Assembly (NCBI GenBank): GCA_016713625.1
Contig: JADJOT010000009.1
Location: forward strand, 372,001 to 436,000
Reading direction: 5' to 3'
Origin: Candidatus Accumulibacter affinis
GTDB taxonomy: Bacteria > Pseudomonadota > Gammaproteobacteria > Burkholderiales > Rhodocyclaceae
Length of the DNA stretch: 64,000 bases
The notes under the pieces were generated by a model. It did no database searches. It saw nothing but the letters and a program-made list of their open reading frames with translations, and was not told the DNA's origin. The position numbers were made by a program, and so were the translations under genes. Below are positions 43,767-52,563 of this stretch, piece after piece. Each line of letters opens with the position of its first letter. The first letter of the stretch is position 1.

Positions 43767-45328
43767 GCTGGTCGGTGCAGGGGCAGCAGTACGCGGGCAC
43801 GGCAGCCACGGGTCATCAGTGGCTCGATCTCGATGAAGCCGCCGTGCTCGGCAGCGACCTGCTGCGCCGAGGACAAGCCGGTACCGAGATGTCCACCACC
43901 GCGTTTGGTGGTGTGAAACGGTTCGAAAACCTTCAGGTGATGAGCGCTCTGGATGCCCGGCCCGGTGTCGGCGATGAGTATTTCGATACCGCCGAGGCGT
44001 GCGCTGCTGGCCACGGTCAGCTCGCGTTCGCGACAGCCGCGCGTGTTCATGGCCTCGATGGAATTGTCGATCAGCGCCTTGAACAACGAACGCAGCTTGT
44101 TCGGCGCTCCCTGCAAGGCAGGCAACATCGCCTGCGGCTTCCAGTTTACGGTGATGCCGGCGGCGAGTAGACGGGTGGTCGACAGGTCGAAAACGTCGCG
44201 CAGCAGCTCATTCACGTTGACCGGGCCGATCTTTTCGCGGGTGTCGCCGGGAATCATCGATCGCAGATCCTCGAGTGCCTGCTGGCCAGCGCTGACCGCA
44301 TCCGCCAGGGCGACCGACATGGGGTCCGTTTCACCCTTGCGACGGGAGAGCATGCCGACCACCGAGGCGATCATGTTGAGCGGTCCCTCGATCCGGAAAG
44401 TGGCGGCGGAGAGACTTTCGCGCAGGGTCGAGACCCGGTCCTCGTCGGCCATCAGCACCTGCAGCGCGGCAACGCGGACTTTTTCCTGCTGGGCGCGCAG
44501 GCTGGTGACCTCCTTCGCCACCAGCAACAGGTAATCGCGACCCTGTCCCGTGAGCAAGGCATCGCCCGCGCCATCGTCCTCGCGCACACGGCTTCCGGAA
44601 CAGGAAAACCAGCGCGGCGATCGGCCACCGGGAGGGTCAAGCCGAACTTCGCGATCGAGAAAAAGATACCCCAGGTTGCGTCTTCCCCGGCCCCGGCCCG
44701 CTTCGAGTTCGAGACTGGCGCGGACCGCCGACATCAGCATCGGCGCCGGCTCGGCCATGCCGAGATCGGCCTGCAGCTTCTTGTATTCATGATTGTCCAG
44801 GACCACTCGATCGTCAATGTCGAGCAGTGCGATGACCACCGGCGCCGCGTCCACCACCGACTCGATCAAGGCTTTCTGGTTCCTGACCTGGTACTCCAGA
44901 CGATGAACTTCGGTGATGTCGCGATGCATGCCGAGATAGTTCAGTATCTCGCCAGTGGCATTGACGACCGGCGAGATGCTCAATTCGGCGAGGTACTTGC
45001 TGCCGTCCTTGCGGCGATTGACCAGGCGCCCACTCCAGGGTTCGCCGTGCGAAATCGTCTGCCACAGCGACTGGTATAACTCGCGCGGCATGGCCTCGGT
45101 GGCGAGCATCGACTGGTTCTTGCCGATGGCCTCGTCGCTGGCGTAACCGGTGACACGTGAAAAGGCAGCGTTCACGTAGAGGATGTTGCCGTGCACGTCG
45201 GTGATCGAGATCGCCATCTCGGCCTGATTGACGGTTTGCTGAAAGACCTGCGGATGGATCGTCGGAGGAGACCCGTCGGCCATCTGCTGCTCGCCGTCGG
45301 ACGCTGTCCTGAGTTGCTTGTTCGCCAT
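43763..45328 (-). CDS. nifL: NifL, redox- and nitrogen-sensing inhibitor of NifA
   Basis: The product is 521 residues. A PAS domain (about 30-145, AEMAISITDVHGNILYVNAAFSRVTGY, SQSMLATEAM-like) is the expected flavin-binding redox sensor; a second PAS follows (about 155-260). The C-terminal part is histidine-kinase-like, with N-box ALIDNSIEAMNTRG near 430 and G-boxes IADTGPGI and GGHLGTGLSSAQQVAAEHGG. The H-box region reads FRIEGPLNMI, with no phospho-accepting His, as expected for a protein that acts by binding NifA. It is cotranscribed with nifA. A later start at MADGSPP is possible. Confidence 0.94.
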   Translation of the reverse strand: MANKQLRTASDGEQQMADGSPPTIHPQVFQQTVNQAEMAISITDVHGNILYVNAAFSRVTGYASDEAIGKNQSMLATEAMPRELYQSLWQTISHGEPWSGRLVNRRKDGSKYLAELSISPVVNATGEILNYLGMHRDITEVHRLEYQVRNQKALIESVVDAAPVVIALLDIDDRVVLDNHEYKKLQADLGMAEPAPMLMSAVRASLELEAGRGRGRRNLGYLFLDREVRLDPPGGRSPRWFSCSGSRVREDDGAGDALLTGQGRDYLLLVAKEVTSLRAQQEKVRVAALQVLMADEDRVSTLRESLSAATFRIEGPLNMIASVVGMLSRRKGETDPMSVALADAVSAGQQALEDLRSMIPGDTREKIGPVNVNELLRDVFDLSTTRLLAAGITVNWKPQAMLPALQGAPNKLRSLFKALIDNSIEAMNTRGCRERELTVASSARLGGIEILIADTGPGIQSAHHLKVFEPFHTTKRGGGHLGTGLSSAQQVAAEHGGFIEIEPLMTRGCRARVLLPLHRPA

Positions 45329-45364
45329 TTTCTTCCCCTTGCGATGACCTGCTACCTAGATAAA

Positions 45365-45381
45365 AAGCAGTTTTCGTGCCG
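45365..45381 (-). promoter_or_regulatory. Sigma-54 promoter of nifLA
   Basis: On the minus strand CGGCACGAAAACTGCTT has GG and GC ten bases apart and matches 14 of the consensus-like positions. It is 37 bp upstream of nifL. Confidence 0.75.
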
Positions 45382-45423
45382 GCTCTGATTTCGCTATCGT
45401 TTCTGGCTTCATTTGTTGTGTTT

Positions 45424-45439
45424 TGTAGGACTTGCGACA
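45424..45439. promoter_or_regulatory. NifA upstream activator site between nifL and rnfA
   Basis: TGTAGGACTTGCGACA is a perfect TGT-N10-ACA site. It lies 114 bp upstream of the rnfA -24 element and 42 bp upstream of that of nifLA, so it could serve both directions. Confidence 0.82.
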
Positions 45440-45553
45440 TCAGCGGGGATCGGCTCTGGCGGGTGTGGCCAGGTCGCCAGGAGAAGAAAAAACGCCATGC
45501 TGGTGCCAACTTGGGATGCGCGGCACGCATTTGGGGTGCCCTGCCGCATACTG

Positions 45554-45570
45554 TGGCACGGTTCGTGCGT
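45554..45570 (+). promoter_or_regulatory. Sigma-54 promoter of the rnf operon
   Basis: TGGCACGGTTCGTGCGT keeps a perfect TGGCAC and the GC ten bases after GG. It ends 26 bp before the rnfA start. Confidence 0.85.
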
Positions 45571-45596
45571 AACGAAGATCGAGGAGTTTGCCAACC

Positions 45597-46178
45597 ATGA
45601 CCGCCTACCTTTTACTGCTGCTATCAACCGCCCTGGTCAATAACGTGGTGCTGGTGAAGTTTCTCGGGCTCTGCCCCTTCATGGGCGTTTCGAGAAGCAT
45701 CGACAGCGCGTTGGGGATGGGGCTCGCCACGACCTTCGTCATTACTTTGGCCTGCGCCGCGACCTGGATACTCGAGCATTGCCTGCTCATCCCTTTCGAT
45801 CTTGGCTACCTGCGGATTCTCACCTTCATCCTGGTCATCGCTGCCACCGTGCAGTTTGTCGAGATGGTGGTCAAGAAATCGGCGCCGGCGCTGTATCAGG
45901 CACTCGGCATCTATCTACCGCTGATCACCACCAACTGCGCGGTCCTGGGCCTGGCCCTGCTGACCGCGCAGGAAAGCATGAGCTTCGTGCGCAGCGTCGC
46001 TTATGGCTTCGGTTCGGCTCTTGGTTTTACCCTGGTGTTGCTGATTTTTGCCGGCTTGCGCGAGCGCCTGGCGCTGGCGCGCGTGCCGGCGGCGTTTGCC
46101 GGTGCACCGGTGAGTTTTATCCTGGCCAGTCTGCTGTCGCTGGCCTTCATGGGTTTTGCCGGCCTCAATTTTCAGTAG
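45597..46178 (+). CDS. rnfA: RnfA, electron transport complex subunit A
   Basis: The product is 193 residues from ATG 45597, an integral membrane protein with about six hydrophobic segments (LLLLLSTALVNNVVLVKFLGLCPFMGVS, TTFVITLACAATWILE, LGIYLPLITTNCAVLGLALL). The two half-repeats each carry a conserved Cys (GLCPFMG near residue 25 and TTNCAVLG near 113) that bind an intramembrane 2Fe-2S cluster with RnfE. First of seven rnf genes; the complex uses ion-motive force to drive electrons from NADH to ferredoxin for nitrogenase. Confidence 0.95.
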   Translation: MTAYLLLLLSTALVNNVVLVKFLGLCPFMGVSRSIDSALGMGLATTFVITLACAATWILEHCLLIPFDLGYLRILTFILVIAATVQFVEMVVKKSAPALYQALGIYLPLITTNCAVLGLALLTAQESMSFVRSVAYGFGSALGFTLVLLIFAGLRERLALARVPAAFAGAPVSFILASLLSLAFMGFAGLNFQ

Positions 46179-46189
46179 GAGATTTTGCC

Positions 46190-46735
46190 ATGTCGGTTGC
46201 CGTTCTGTTTCTGACGCTCCTCGGTGCCGTGCTCGGACTTGCCTTGGGCGTCGCCGCGAAAAAGTTTCACGTCGACGGCGATCCCATCGTCGACGAGATC
46301 GCCGCCATGATGCCGGGATCCAACTGCGGCCAGTGTGGATACGCCGGCTGTCCAGCGGCGGCGGCTGCGATTGCCGACGGCAGCGCTGCCGTGACCCTCT
46401 GCCCGCCGGGCGGTAAGGCCCTGGCGCAGACGCTGGCGGCCAAACTGGGGATCACCATCGACCTCACCGCGCTGGTCGACGACGGCCCGCAGATCGCCAG
46501 TGTTGCCGAAGAGATCTGTATCGGCTGTTGCCGCTGCAGCAAGGTCTGCCCGACGGATGCGATCCTCGGTGCCGCCAAGCAGATCCATAACGTGATTCGC
46601 GAAGCGTGCACCGGCTGCGGCAACTGCATCGACCGCTGCCCGACCGAAGCGCTGGTGATGCAGGCGGTGCCAGTCACCGTTCAGCATTGGGTGTGGCCGA
46701 AGCCGGCCATGGTACCGGGCGCGTTCGCCGCATAG
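46190..46735 (+). CDS. rnfB: RnfB, iron-sulfur subunit
   Basis: The product is 181 residues from ATG 46190 (AGGAG upstream). One N-terminal membrane helix (SVAVLFLTLLGAVLGLALGVAA), the Fe-S domain with PGSNCGQCGYAGCPAAAAAIADG and TLCPPGG (residues about 40-70), and two 4Fe-4S ferredoxin motifs CIGCCRCSKVCP and CTGCGNCIDRCP (about 110-155) are visible. It passes electrons to soluble ferredoxin. A larger frame from 45779 covers it in the same frame but overlaps rnfA and is not real. Confidence 0.95.
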   Translation: MSVAVLFLTLLGAVLGLALGVAAKKFHVDGDPIVDEIAAMMPGSNCGQCGYAGCPAAAAAIADGSAAVTLCPPGGKALAQTLAAKLGITIDLTALVDDGPQIASVAEEICIGCCRCSKVCPTDAILGAAKQIHNVIREACTGCGNCIDRCPTEALVMQAVPVTVQHWVWPKPAMVPGAFAA

Positions 46736-46765
46736 AAAGCCACCGAAAAGGCAACGAGGCAAAAC

Positions 46766-48301
46766 GTGGGAATCTTCGAAAAAATCTTCCGCAGTCACCC
46801 CCGTTGGGGTGTTCATCCGAACGATCACAAGCGCCCGGCTGCGGACACACCGCTACGCTCGCTGCCGGTGCCGGAGTTTCTCTACGTCCCGATGCAGCAG
46901 CACGTCGGCGGCCCGGCGCGGCCGGTGGTGCTGGTCGGCCAACGCGTGCTCAAGGGCGAGTTGGTCGCCGAAGCGCAAGGTAACGTCTCGGCGCCGGTAC
47001 ATGCGCCGACCTCGGGACGGATCACCGCGATCGGCGAAATTACGGCGCCGCATCCCTCCGGTCTCAGCCAACTGGCAGTCACGATTGCCGCCGACGGCGC
47101 CGACACCTGGTGTGCGCGCGTGCCGGTAAGCGACCCCTTCGCTCTCGCGCCCGAAGAGATCGCCCGGAGAACGGCAGCGGCCGGCGTCGTCGGCCTTGGC
47201 GGCGCAACCTTCCCGGCAGCGGTCAAGTTCAATCTCGGTCGGCGTCTCAAGGTCAACACGCTGATCGTCAATGGCGGCGAATGTGAGCCTTATCTGTCAT
47301 CCGATGATCGAATCATGCGTGATCGCGCGCCCGAAGTGGTCGATGGCCTGCGCATCGTGATGCACGCCATCGGCGCCAGCGAAGCCCTGGTCGGTATCGA
47401 GGACAACAAGCCGGAGGCAATCGCCGCGCTGACGGTCGCTGCGGCTGCCTTCGGCAACGTCCATATCCGGCCGGTACCGGCGCGCTATCCGATGGGATCG
47501 GACAAGCAACTGATCCACACCCTGACCGGCAAGGAAGTGCCTGCCGACGCGCGCGCCGCGGAGGTCGGCGTGCTGGTGCACAACGTCTCGACGTGCGCCG
47601 CCGTCCATCGCGCCCTGCGCCGCGGTGAACCACTGGTGGAACGTATCGTCACCCTCAACGGTGGCGCGCTGGCGCGGCCCGGCAACGTGCTGGCGCCGAT
47701 CGGTACGCTGGTCGTCGACCTCCTGCGCTTCGCCGGAGTCATTGGCCGGCCGGCCCGTCTGCTGCTCGGCGGGCCGATGATGGGCGTTGTCCTGCCCCAC
47801 GCCAGGGTGCCGATCGTCAAGGGCGCGTCGGGTATCCTCGCCCTGGATGCAAGCGAAGCCTTACTGCCGGAAGCCGGCCCCTGCATTCGCTGTGGCAGTT
47901 GCACCCGTGCCTGTCCGATGGGCCTCCTGCCACTGGAAATGGCCAGTCGGATCGTCGCTGAAGACCTCGACGGGGCGACCGGCTTCGGCCTGTCCGATTG
48001 CATCGCCTGTGGCTGCTGTGCCTACGTCTGTCCCTCGCAGATCCCGCTGGTGCAGTATTTCAGTTACGCCAAGGGAGAACTGTCGGCGCGCGAGCGGAAC
48101 CGGCTGCGCAATGAGGCGGGCCGGCGCCTGGCCGAAGAGCGCCTGGCCAGACTGGCACGCGAGGCGCAGGAAAAAGCGGCCGTCGCGGCCAGGCGCAAGG
48201 CCGAACGCGAAGCCGCCAGGGCCGCCGCCGCCGCCGTCGCAGCGCCTGCGCGCCCGCCAGCGGTGCGCGCGGTCAGGGCGCCCAGCGAGGCGGCGACATG
48301 A
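46766..48301 (+). CDS. rnfC: RnfC, NADH-binding subunit
   Basis: The product is 511 residues from GTG 46766. The N-terminal RnfC barrel sandwich (GGPARPVVLVGQRVLKGELVAEAQGNVSAPVHAPTSG) precedes the NADH/FMN-binding domain (VVGLGGATFPAAVKFN, LIVNGGECEPYLSSDDRIM) and two 4Fe-4S motifs CIRCGSCTRACP and CIACGCCAYVCP (about 375-425). The C-terminal about 75 residues are an Ala/Arg-rich charged helix (LARLAREAQEKAAVAARRKAEREAARAAAAAVAAP), as in the longer RnfC proteins of proteobacteria. Peripheral on the cytoplasmic side. Confidence 0.95.
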   Translation: MGIFEKIFRSHPRWGVHPNDHKRPAADTPLRSLPVPEFLYVPMQQHVGGPARPVVLVGQRVLKGELVAEAQGNVSAPVHAPTSGRITAIGEITAPHPSGLSQLAVTIAADGADTWCARVPVSDPFALAPEEIARRTAAAGVVGLGGATFPAAVKFNLGRRLKVNTLIVNGGECEPYLSSDDRIMRDRAPEVVDGLRIVMHAIGASEALVGIEDNKPEAIAALTVAAAAFGNVHIRPVPARYPMGSDKQLIHTLTGKEVPADARAAEVGVLVHNVSTCAAVHRALRRGEPLVERIVTLNGGALARPGNVLAPIGTLVVDLLRFAGVIGRPARLLLGGPMMGVVLPHARVPIVKGASGILALDASEALLPEAGPCIRCGSCTRACPMGLLPLEMASRIVAEDLDGATGFGLSDCIACGCCAYVCPSQIPLVQYFSYAKGELSARERNRLRNEAGRRLAEERLARLAREAQEKAAVAARRKAEREAARAAAAAVAAPARPPAVRAVRAPSEAAT

Positions 48302-49380
48302 GTTCGCCGCTGCACGCCAGCCCGGTCGCCGCACCGCATGCCGCGACGGCGAGCACGGTTGCGCGGGTCATGCTGTCAGTCGCCGCGGCCCTGCTGCCGG
48401 CCACCGTTTACGGCTTCTGGCTGTACGGCTGGCCGGCTGTTCACTTGTGGTGGATCACCATTGGCGCGGCGCTGCTCGGCGAAGCGATCTGCCTGCGCCT
48501 GATGCAAAGACCGGTGCTGCGTGTGCTCGGCGACGGTTCGGCGCTGCTCACCGGCTGGCTGCTCGCGCTTTCCCTGCCACCCTGGGGGCCATGGTGGGTG
48601 GGTGTGGTCGGCGGGCTGTTCGCCACGATCATCGCCAAGCAGGTCTTTGGTGGCTTGGGGCAGAACCTCTTCAACCCGGCGATGGTGGCGCGCGTCGTCC
48701 TGCTGATTTCCTTCCCGGTACCGATGACGATCTGGACGGCACCCTCGCCGATGCTCTCGGCCAACTCCCCCGGGTTGGTCGATGGGCTGCGGATTACCTT
48801 CGGCACCTTGCCGACGATGCTCGACGCCATGAGCAGTGCGACCATTTTTGGCTATGCGAGGACCGAACTTTCACGCGGTGTCGATCTCTTGCAGGCCCTG
48901 GCCGCCGAGCCGGCGCCGGCCATCAGCCTGCTTGGCGAACGCGCCGGCAGCCTCGGTGAAACTGCGTCGCTGTTGATCGCCGCCGGCGGACTTCTGCTGC
49001 TCGGCTTGCGGATCATCACCTGGCACATTCCGCTGGCGATGCTGGCGGCGATTGCCCTGCCGGCATGGCTGATGCATGGCCTTGATCCTGCCCGCTACCT
49101 GGACGTCGGCACCCACCTGCTGTCCGGCGGTGCCATGCTCGGTGCCTTCTTCATCGCCACCGATTACGTCACCTCGCCGAATACCGCACTCGGCCAGCTG
49201 GTGTTCGGTGCCGGTGTCGGCTTCCTGACCTACGTCATTCGCACCTGGGGCGGCTATCCGGAAGGTGTTGCCTTCGCCGTGTTGTTGATGAACGCGCTGA
49301 CGCCAGTGATCGACCGTTTCATCAGGCCGCGCATCTATGGCCGTGACCGGCGCGGAACGCCACTGGAGATCGACGCTTGA
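48298..49380 (+). CDS. rnfD: RnfD, FMN-binding membrane subunit
   Basis: The product is 360 residues. Many hydrophobic helices are visible (VARVMLSVAAALLPATVYGFWLYGW, LGDGSALLTGWLLALSLPPWGPWWVGVVGGLFATIIAKQVFGGLGQNLFNPAMVARVVLLISFP). The covalent FMN site is probably in DAMSSATIFG near residue 182. The C-terminal part GAFFIATDYVTSPNTALGQLVFGAGVGFLTYVIRTWGGYPEGVAFAVLLMNALTPVID is strongly conserved in the family. Overlaps rnfC and rnfG by 4 bp each. Confidence 0.94.
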   Translation: MSSPLHASPVAAPHAATASTVARVMLSVAAALLPATVYGFWLYGWPAVHLWWITIGAALLGEAICLRLMQRPVLRVLGDGSALLTGWLLALSLPPWGPWWVGVVGGLFATIIAKQVFGGLGQNLFNPAMVARVVLLISFPVPMTIWTAPSPMLSANSPGLVDGLRITFGTLPTMLDAMSSATIFGYARTELSRGVDLLQALAAEPAPAISLLGERAGSLGETASLLIAAGGLLLLGLRIITWHIPLAMLAAIALPAWLMHGLDPARYLDVGTHLLSGGAMLGAFFIATDYVTSPNTALGQLVFGAGVGFLTYVIRTWGGYPEGVAFAVLLMNALTPVIDRFIRPRIYGRDRRGTPLEIDA

Positions 49381-50006
49381 AACACGTGCTGGCAACCCTC
49401 CGTGATCGTCTTGCCTACCAGGGCCTCTCGCTGGGCGTCATGGCCTTGCTGGCCAGCGCCGCCCTGGTGTTCGCCGTCGCTGGCACACGCGATCGGATTG
49501 CCGCCGCCGAGGCGCGCGATCTGCAAATCTCCCTGTCGCAGGTCCTGCCCGAGAACTATGCCGAGAACGACCTGCTGGCCGACACACTGCAGGTCGGCGA
49601 CGGCGACGGGACGAAAAAGCTGGTCTACCGCGCCCGTCGCCAGGGTGAAGTCGCCGCGGCGATCTTCCAGACCTCGGCGCGTGGTTATGCCGGCGAGGTG
49701 CTGGTGCTGATCGGCGTCGACAGCAGCGGCGTCCTGCTCGGTGCCCGGGTCATCAAGCACGCCGAAACCCCGGGCCTGGGGGACAAGATCGATCTGGCGA
49801 AATCGCCGTGGATACTGGCATTCAATGGCCTGTCTTTTGCCACTCTGCCGCCGGCGAAATGGGCGGTGAAGAAGGACGGTGGCGTTTTTGACCAGATGGC
49901 CGGCGCCACCATCACGCCGCGTGCGGTGGTCAGGGCGGTCAGGGAAGGACTCGAGTTCTTCGCTGCCCATCGCGCGGAAATTCTGCAAGGAGATAAAGCC
50001 CCATGA
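49377..50006 (+). CDS. rnfG: RnfG, FMN-binding periplasmic subunit
   Basis: The product is 209 residues from TTG 49377, overlapping the rnfD stop. One N-terminal helix (GLSLGVMALLASAALVFAVAG) anchors a periplasmic FMN-binding domain (about 75-200: ARGYAGEVLVLIGVDSSGVLLGARVIKHAETPGLGDKIDLAKSPW). The covalent FMN motif is GATIT in FDQMAGATITPRAVVRAV near residue 180. Confidence 0.94.
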   Translation: MKHVLATLRDRLAYQGLSLGVMALLASAALVFAVAGTRDRIAAAEARDLQISLSQVLPENYAENDLLADTLQVGDGDGTKKLVYRARRQGEVAAAIFQTSARGYAGEVLVLIGVDSSGVLLGARVIKHAETPGLGDKIDLAKSPWILAFNGLSFATLPPAKWAVKKDGGVFDQMAGATITPRAVVRAVREGLEFFAAHRAEILQGDKAP

Positions 50007-50677
50007 AACAACTCGCCCGAACCATGCAGGAAGGCCTCTGGCTGCAGAACGTCGTCTTTGCCCAGATGCTCGCTCTTTGTCCGGCGATGGCGGTCACTAC
50101 CAGCGGCACCAACGGACTCGGTATGGGCCTGGCGACCACGGCGGTGCTGATCACCTCCAACGTGCTGGTGGCGTGCATCCGCTCGCTGGTCAGCCCGCAG
50201 GTGCGCATTCCGATCTTCGTGGTGCTGATTGCCACGCTGGTGACCCTCGTCGATCTCGGGCTCAACGCCTGGCTGCACGACCTGTACAAGGTGCTCGGCC
50301 TGTTCATCGCGCTGATCGTGGTGAACTGCGCCATCCTTGGCCGTGCCGAAGCCTTTGCGTCGAAGAACACTGTTGCCGCCTCGGCCGCCGACGGCCTGGC
50401 CATGGGCCTCGGTTTCACCGGCGCCCTGACCCTGATCGGCCTGATCCGCGAGCTGCTCGGCAGCGGCACCCTGTTCGCGCAGGCCAGTCTGCTTCTCGGA
50501 CCGGCCTTCCGCGCCATCGAGCTGACGGTGATCCCCGGCTACGGCGGCTTCCTGCTGATGATTCTGCCGCCGGGTGGCTTTCTGGTCCTCGGCCTCTTGC
50601 TGGCGGGCAAGCGTGCGCTGGAGTTGCGCGCGCGGCAAGCGAACGATGCCGACCTGCCAGCGCCGGCTCCGGCGTGA
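50003..50677 (+). CDS. rnfE: RnfE, membrane subunit E
   Basis: The product is 224 residues. Related to RnfA with about six helices and the two conserved Cys (LALCPAMAVTTSGTNGLGMGLATT near residue 28 and VVNCAILGRAEAFASKN near 112) that bind the shared intramembrane cluster. Overlaps rnfG by 4 bp. Confidence 0.94.
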   Translation: MKQLARTMQEGLWLQNVVFAQMLALCPAMAVTTSGTNGLGMGLATTAVLITSNVLVACIRSLVSPQVRIPIFVVLIATLVTLVDLGLNAWLHDLYKVLGLFIALIVVNCAILGRAEAFASKNTVAASAADGLAMGLGFTGALTLIGLIRELLGSGTLFAQASLLLGPAFRAIELTVIPGYGGFLLMILPPGGFLVLGLLLAGKRALELRARQANDADLPAPAPA

Positions 50678-50708
50678 CTTTCTTGCCTGAATTGAGAGGG
50701 TATCCGCC

Positions 50709-50990
50709 ATGCAGGTAGGTGTCGCCTACTCCGAAGCCGGTCAGCAGATCTGGCTGACCATCGAGGTCCCTGACGAGTCGACGGTTCGCCAGGTGATCGA
50801 CCGCTCGGGCATCCTCAAGTCCTTCCCTACCATCGACCTGCAAACGCAGAAGGTGGGCGTCTTCGGCCGCCTGGTAAAGCTCGACATGGTCCTCCGTCCG
50901 GGAGACCGGGTCGAGATCTACCGCGCCATCACCTGCGATCCGCAAACCGTCCCGCGCCGCGATGGCGAGGGCGGCGATGATGAGGAATAG
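50709..50990 (+). CDS. rnfH: RnfH, ubiquitin-like accessory protein
   Basis: The product is 93 residues with a beta-grasp fold (VGVAYSEAGQQIWLTIEVPDESTVRQVIDRSGIL, then KVGVFGRLVKLDMVLRPGDRVEIYRAI). It is the last gene of the nif-type rnf operon and lacks known catalytic residues; its role in the complex is unclear. Gap of 31 bp after rnfE. Confidence 0.9.
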   Translation: MQVGVAYSEAGQQIWLTIEVPDESTVRQVIDRSGILKSFPTIDLQTQKVGVFGRLVKLDMVLRPGDRVEIYRAITCDPQTVPRRDGEGGDDEE

Positions 50991-51374
50991 GCGGGCCTCT
51001 CCCCCTTGCGTGAAGAATTCCCGCAAGGGGGAGGGCCGTCGTTCGTACCGACCGACCTAGCGTAACGCAGCCGGAGTCAGTGCCTTTGGCCTTCAGGAGA
51101 CCCCCATGGTGACCACCGCGAGCGTTTGCTTGGCGGCCGAAGTCGGCGTCCCGCCATGGCGGAGCGCCTGTGCGTTTGCGGCCATGACCGGCCGGGCGGG
51201 TTGGCGACGGGAATGGCGGCGTCAGACTGTAACCCGACGGTGAGGTTCCGCGGGTCACTGACCGCAGCCGACCCCTACCCGCCGGTGGAGAAAATGGAAG
51301 CGGACCTTCGCCGAGGACCCTTGAAGATGAGCCAGGCCCCCTTTTCTTTCTACCTTATTCGGTGCCCGCAAACG
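50991..51374. other. Intergenic region after the rnf operon
   Basis: A strong hairpin with a 12-bp stem (50999-51010 with 51022-51033) without a T run follows rnfH and probably ends the transcript. Beyond it I see no credible gene. Confidence 0.6.
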
Positions 51375-51689
51375 TTACTTGCCGGATACCGCCAGGACAG
51401 CCTTTGGATTCGCTCGGGCGATCGCCAGCAACGTCCGAGCGGCACCGCTCGGCTGTTTGCGACCCTGTTCCCAGCCTTGAAGCGTGCGGACTGACACCCC
51501 AAGCAGCGCAGCGAACTGAGATTGGGAAAGGCCGGTCCTGCTTCGCGCTTCGATCGCAGGGGAGACGACTACTTGGCCTTTGCCTGCCTTCATGTCTCGA
51601 ATCGATTGCAGCAGCTCTTCGCCAATGTCACGGTTCGATTCAAAGACTTCAATCTCGGCCTCGGTGAGGCGCTTACTTTTCGAGGGCAT
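51375..51689 (-). CDS. Helix-turn-helix antitoxin (HigA/NadS type)
   Basis: The product is 104 residues. A helix-turn-helix of the Xre/NadS type is seen in ARSRTGLSQSQFAALLGVSVRTLQGWEQGRKQPSGAARTLLAIARANPKAVLAV (about 48-100). It overlaps the upstream toxin gene by 17 bp, in toxin-antitoxin order typical for HigBA. It should neutralise the toxin and repress the pair. Confidence 0.88.
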   Translation of the reverse strand: MPSKSKRLTEAEIEVFESNRDIGEELLQSIRDMKAGKGQVVVSPAIEARSRTGLSQSQFAALLGVSVRTLQGWEQGRKQPSGAARTLLAIARANPKAVLAVSGK

Positions 51690-51984
51690 GGCGAATCTCC
51701 TTGAGTTTGGCGGTTGGGATGTCTCCGGTGCTACCCTTCGCGTACATGGTCAGGAGGACTACTTCGCCTTCCTCCGTGCGTGTGAAATAAATGATCCTCA
51801 CACCGCCAGATTTCCCTGACCCCGGCCGAGCCCAGCGGACCTTTCGCAGGCCTCCGGACTCACGAATCACAGTTCCCGCAGTGGGCTTCAAGGCTATGTA
51901 CGCCGCGAAATCTCCGCGCTCGTCCGCGGACCAGTACAACGGCCAAAGCTTCTGGAACAGAGGGCTTTCGATGACGGTGAGCAC
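51673..51984 (-). CDS. RelE/HigB-type toxin
   Basis: The product is 103 residues: MLTVIESPLFQKLWPLYWSADERGDFAAYIALKPTAGTVIRESGGLRKVRWARPGSGKSGGVRIIYFTRTEEGEVVLLTMYAKG...LKEIRHALEK. This is the RelE superfamily fold of mRNA interferases of the HigB-2 branch, with the basic residues RKVRWARPGSGKSGGVRIIY that form the active face. Paired with the antitoxin at 51375. Complete. Confidence 0.9.
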   Translation of the reverse strand: MLTVIESPLFQKLWPLYWSADERGDFAAYIALKPTAGTVIRESGGLRKVRWARPGSGKSGGVRIIYFTRTEEGEVVLLTMYAKGSTGDIPTAKLKEIRHALEK

Positions 51985-51998
51985 AGCAGACTATGCTC

Positions 51999-52316
51999 CT
52001 AAGGCGCATAGCTGTCAAGGACGTCTTGATGAGGCCGAACTTCGAAGCTCAGGGGCGCGTCCGGCTGGAGCGCAGCGTTGGCCGATACTGCCGAGACGAG
52101 CGGGAAACTTTCCGGGTGTCGGATAGATTCAACGGACAAATCCACATCCAGCAGCGGCCAAAACAGATGATCCTGGCTTGGCCATTCGATGGTGGCCTGC
52201 CGGAACCAAGGGAACTCAGAAAACGGCAAGAGAAGCTCTTCATCGCCAGGAAGCAGCCAGAAACCGTTTATTGAGACGTGGGTGACTTCAGCCGCCGAAA
52301 TCTTCGTGCCAGGCAT
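51999..52316 (-). CDS. DUF2442 protein (pair 1)
   Basis: The product is 105 residues (MPGTKISAAEVTHVSINGFWLLPGDEELLLPFSEFPWFRQATIEW, then DHLFWPLLDVDLSVESIRHPESFPL). It has the DUF2442 layout, with the short beta-rich domain ending at DLDVDLSVESI. Usually encoded next to DUF4160 proteins, as here; the pair behaves like a possible toxin-antitoxin module but no activity is proven. Overlaps the 3' end of the DUF4160 remnant. Confidence 0.75.
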   Translation of the reverse strand: MPGTKISAAEVTHVSINGFWLLPGDEELLLPFSEFPWFRQATIEWPSQDHLFWPLLDVDLSVESIRHPESFPLVSAVSANAALQPDAPLSFEVRPHQDVLDSYAP

Positions 52317-52563
52317 CGCTGATCTCCTGAAGATGGCGAGCGACGACGCACTCGGCGTCGGCCAGTTCCTGCTTGGACAGGCCTGTTTGGTTGGCTAGCG
52401 TCAGACTCGGTTGCAGCCAGACTTGGCCTCGCCATGAGGGTGGGCCACATGGATGTGCATTCTCAGCTCTTCGCGTGAAAAGAAGAAGAGCCGATACGAA
52501 CCATCGCGGACAACGGTAGGGACCAGCAACGGCGGGGTCAGGTCCGACAGTTCAACATTGATC
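52288..52563 (-). pseudogene. DUF4160 protein, frameshifted (pair 1)
   Basis: Minus-strand translation gives ELSDLTPPLLVPTVVRDGSYRLFFFSREELRMHIHVAHPHGEAK, then after a lost base WLQPSLTLANQTGLSKQELADAECVVARHLQEISDAWHEDFGG and stop. The His-rich centre and tail are typical of DUF4160. One base missing near 52425 breaks it; no good start codon is seen upstream, so the 5' end may also be lost. Confidence 0.65.

Noticed and set aside
45779..46189. A longer RnfB starting inside rnfA
   Set aside because: It overlaps most of rnfA; ATG 46190 has a good ribosome site and the family N-terminus.
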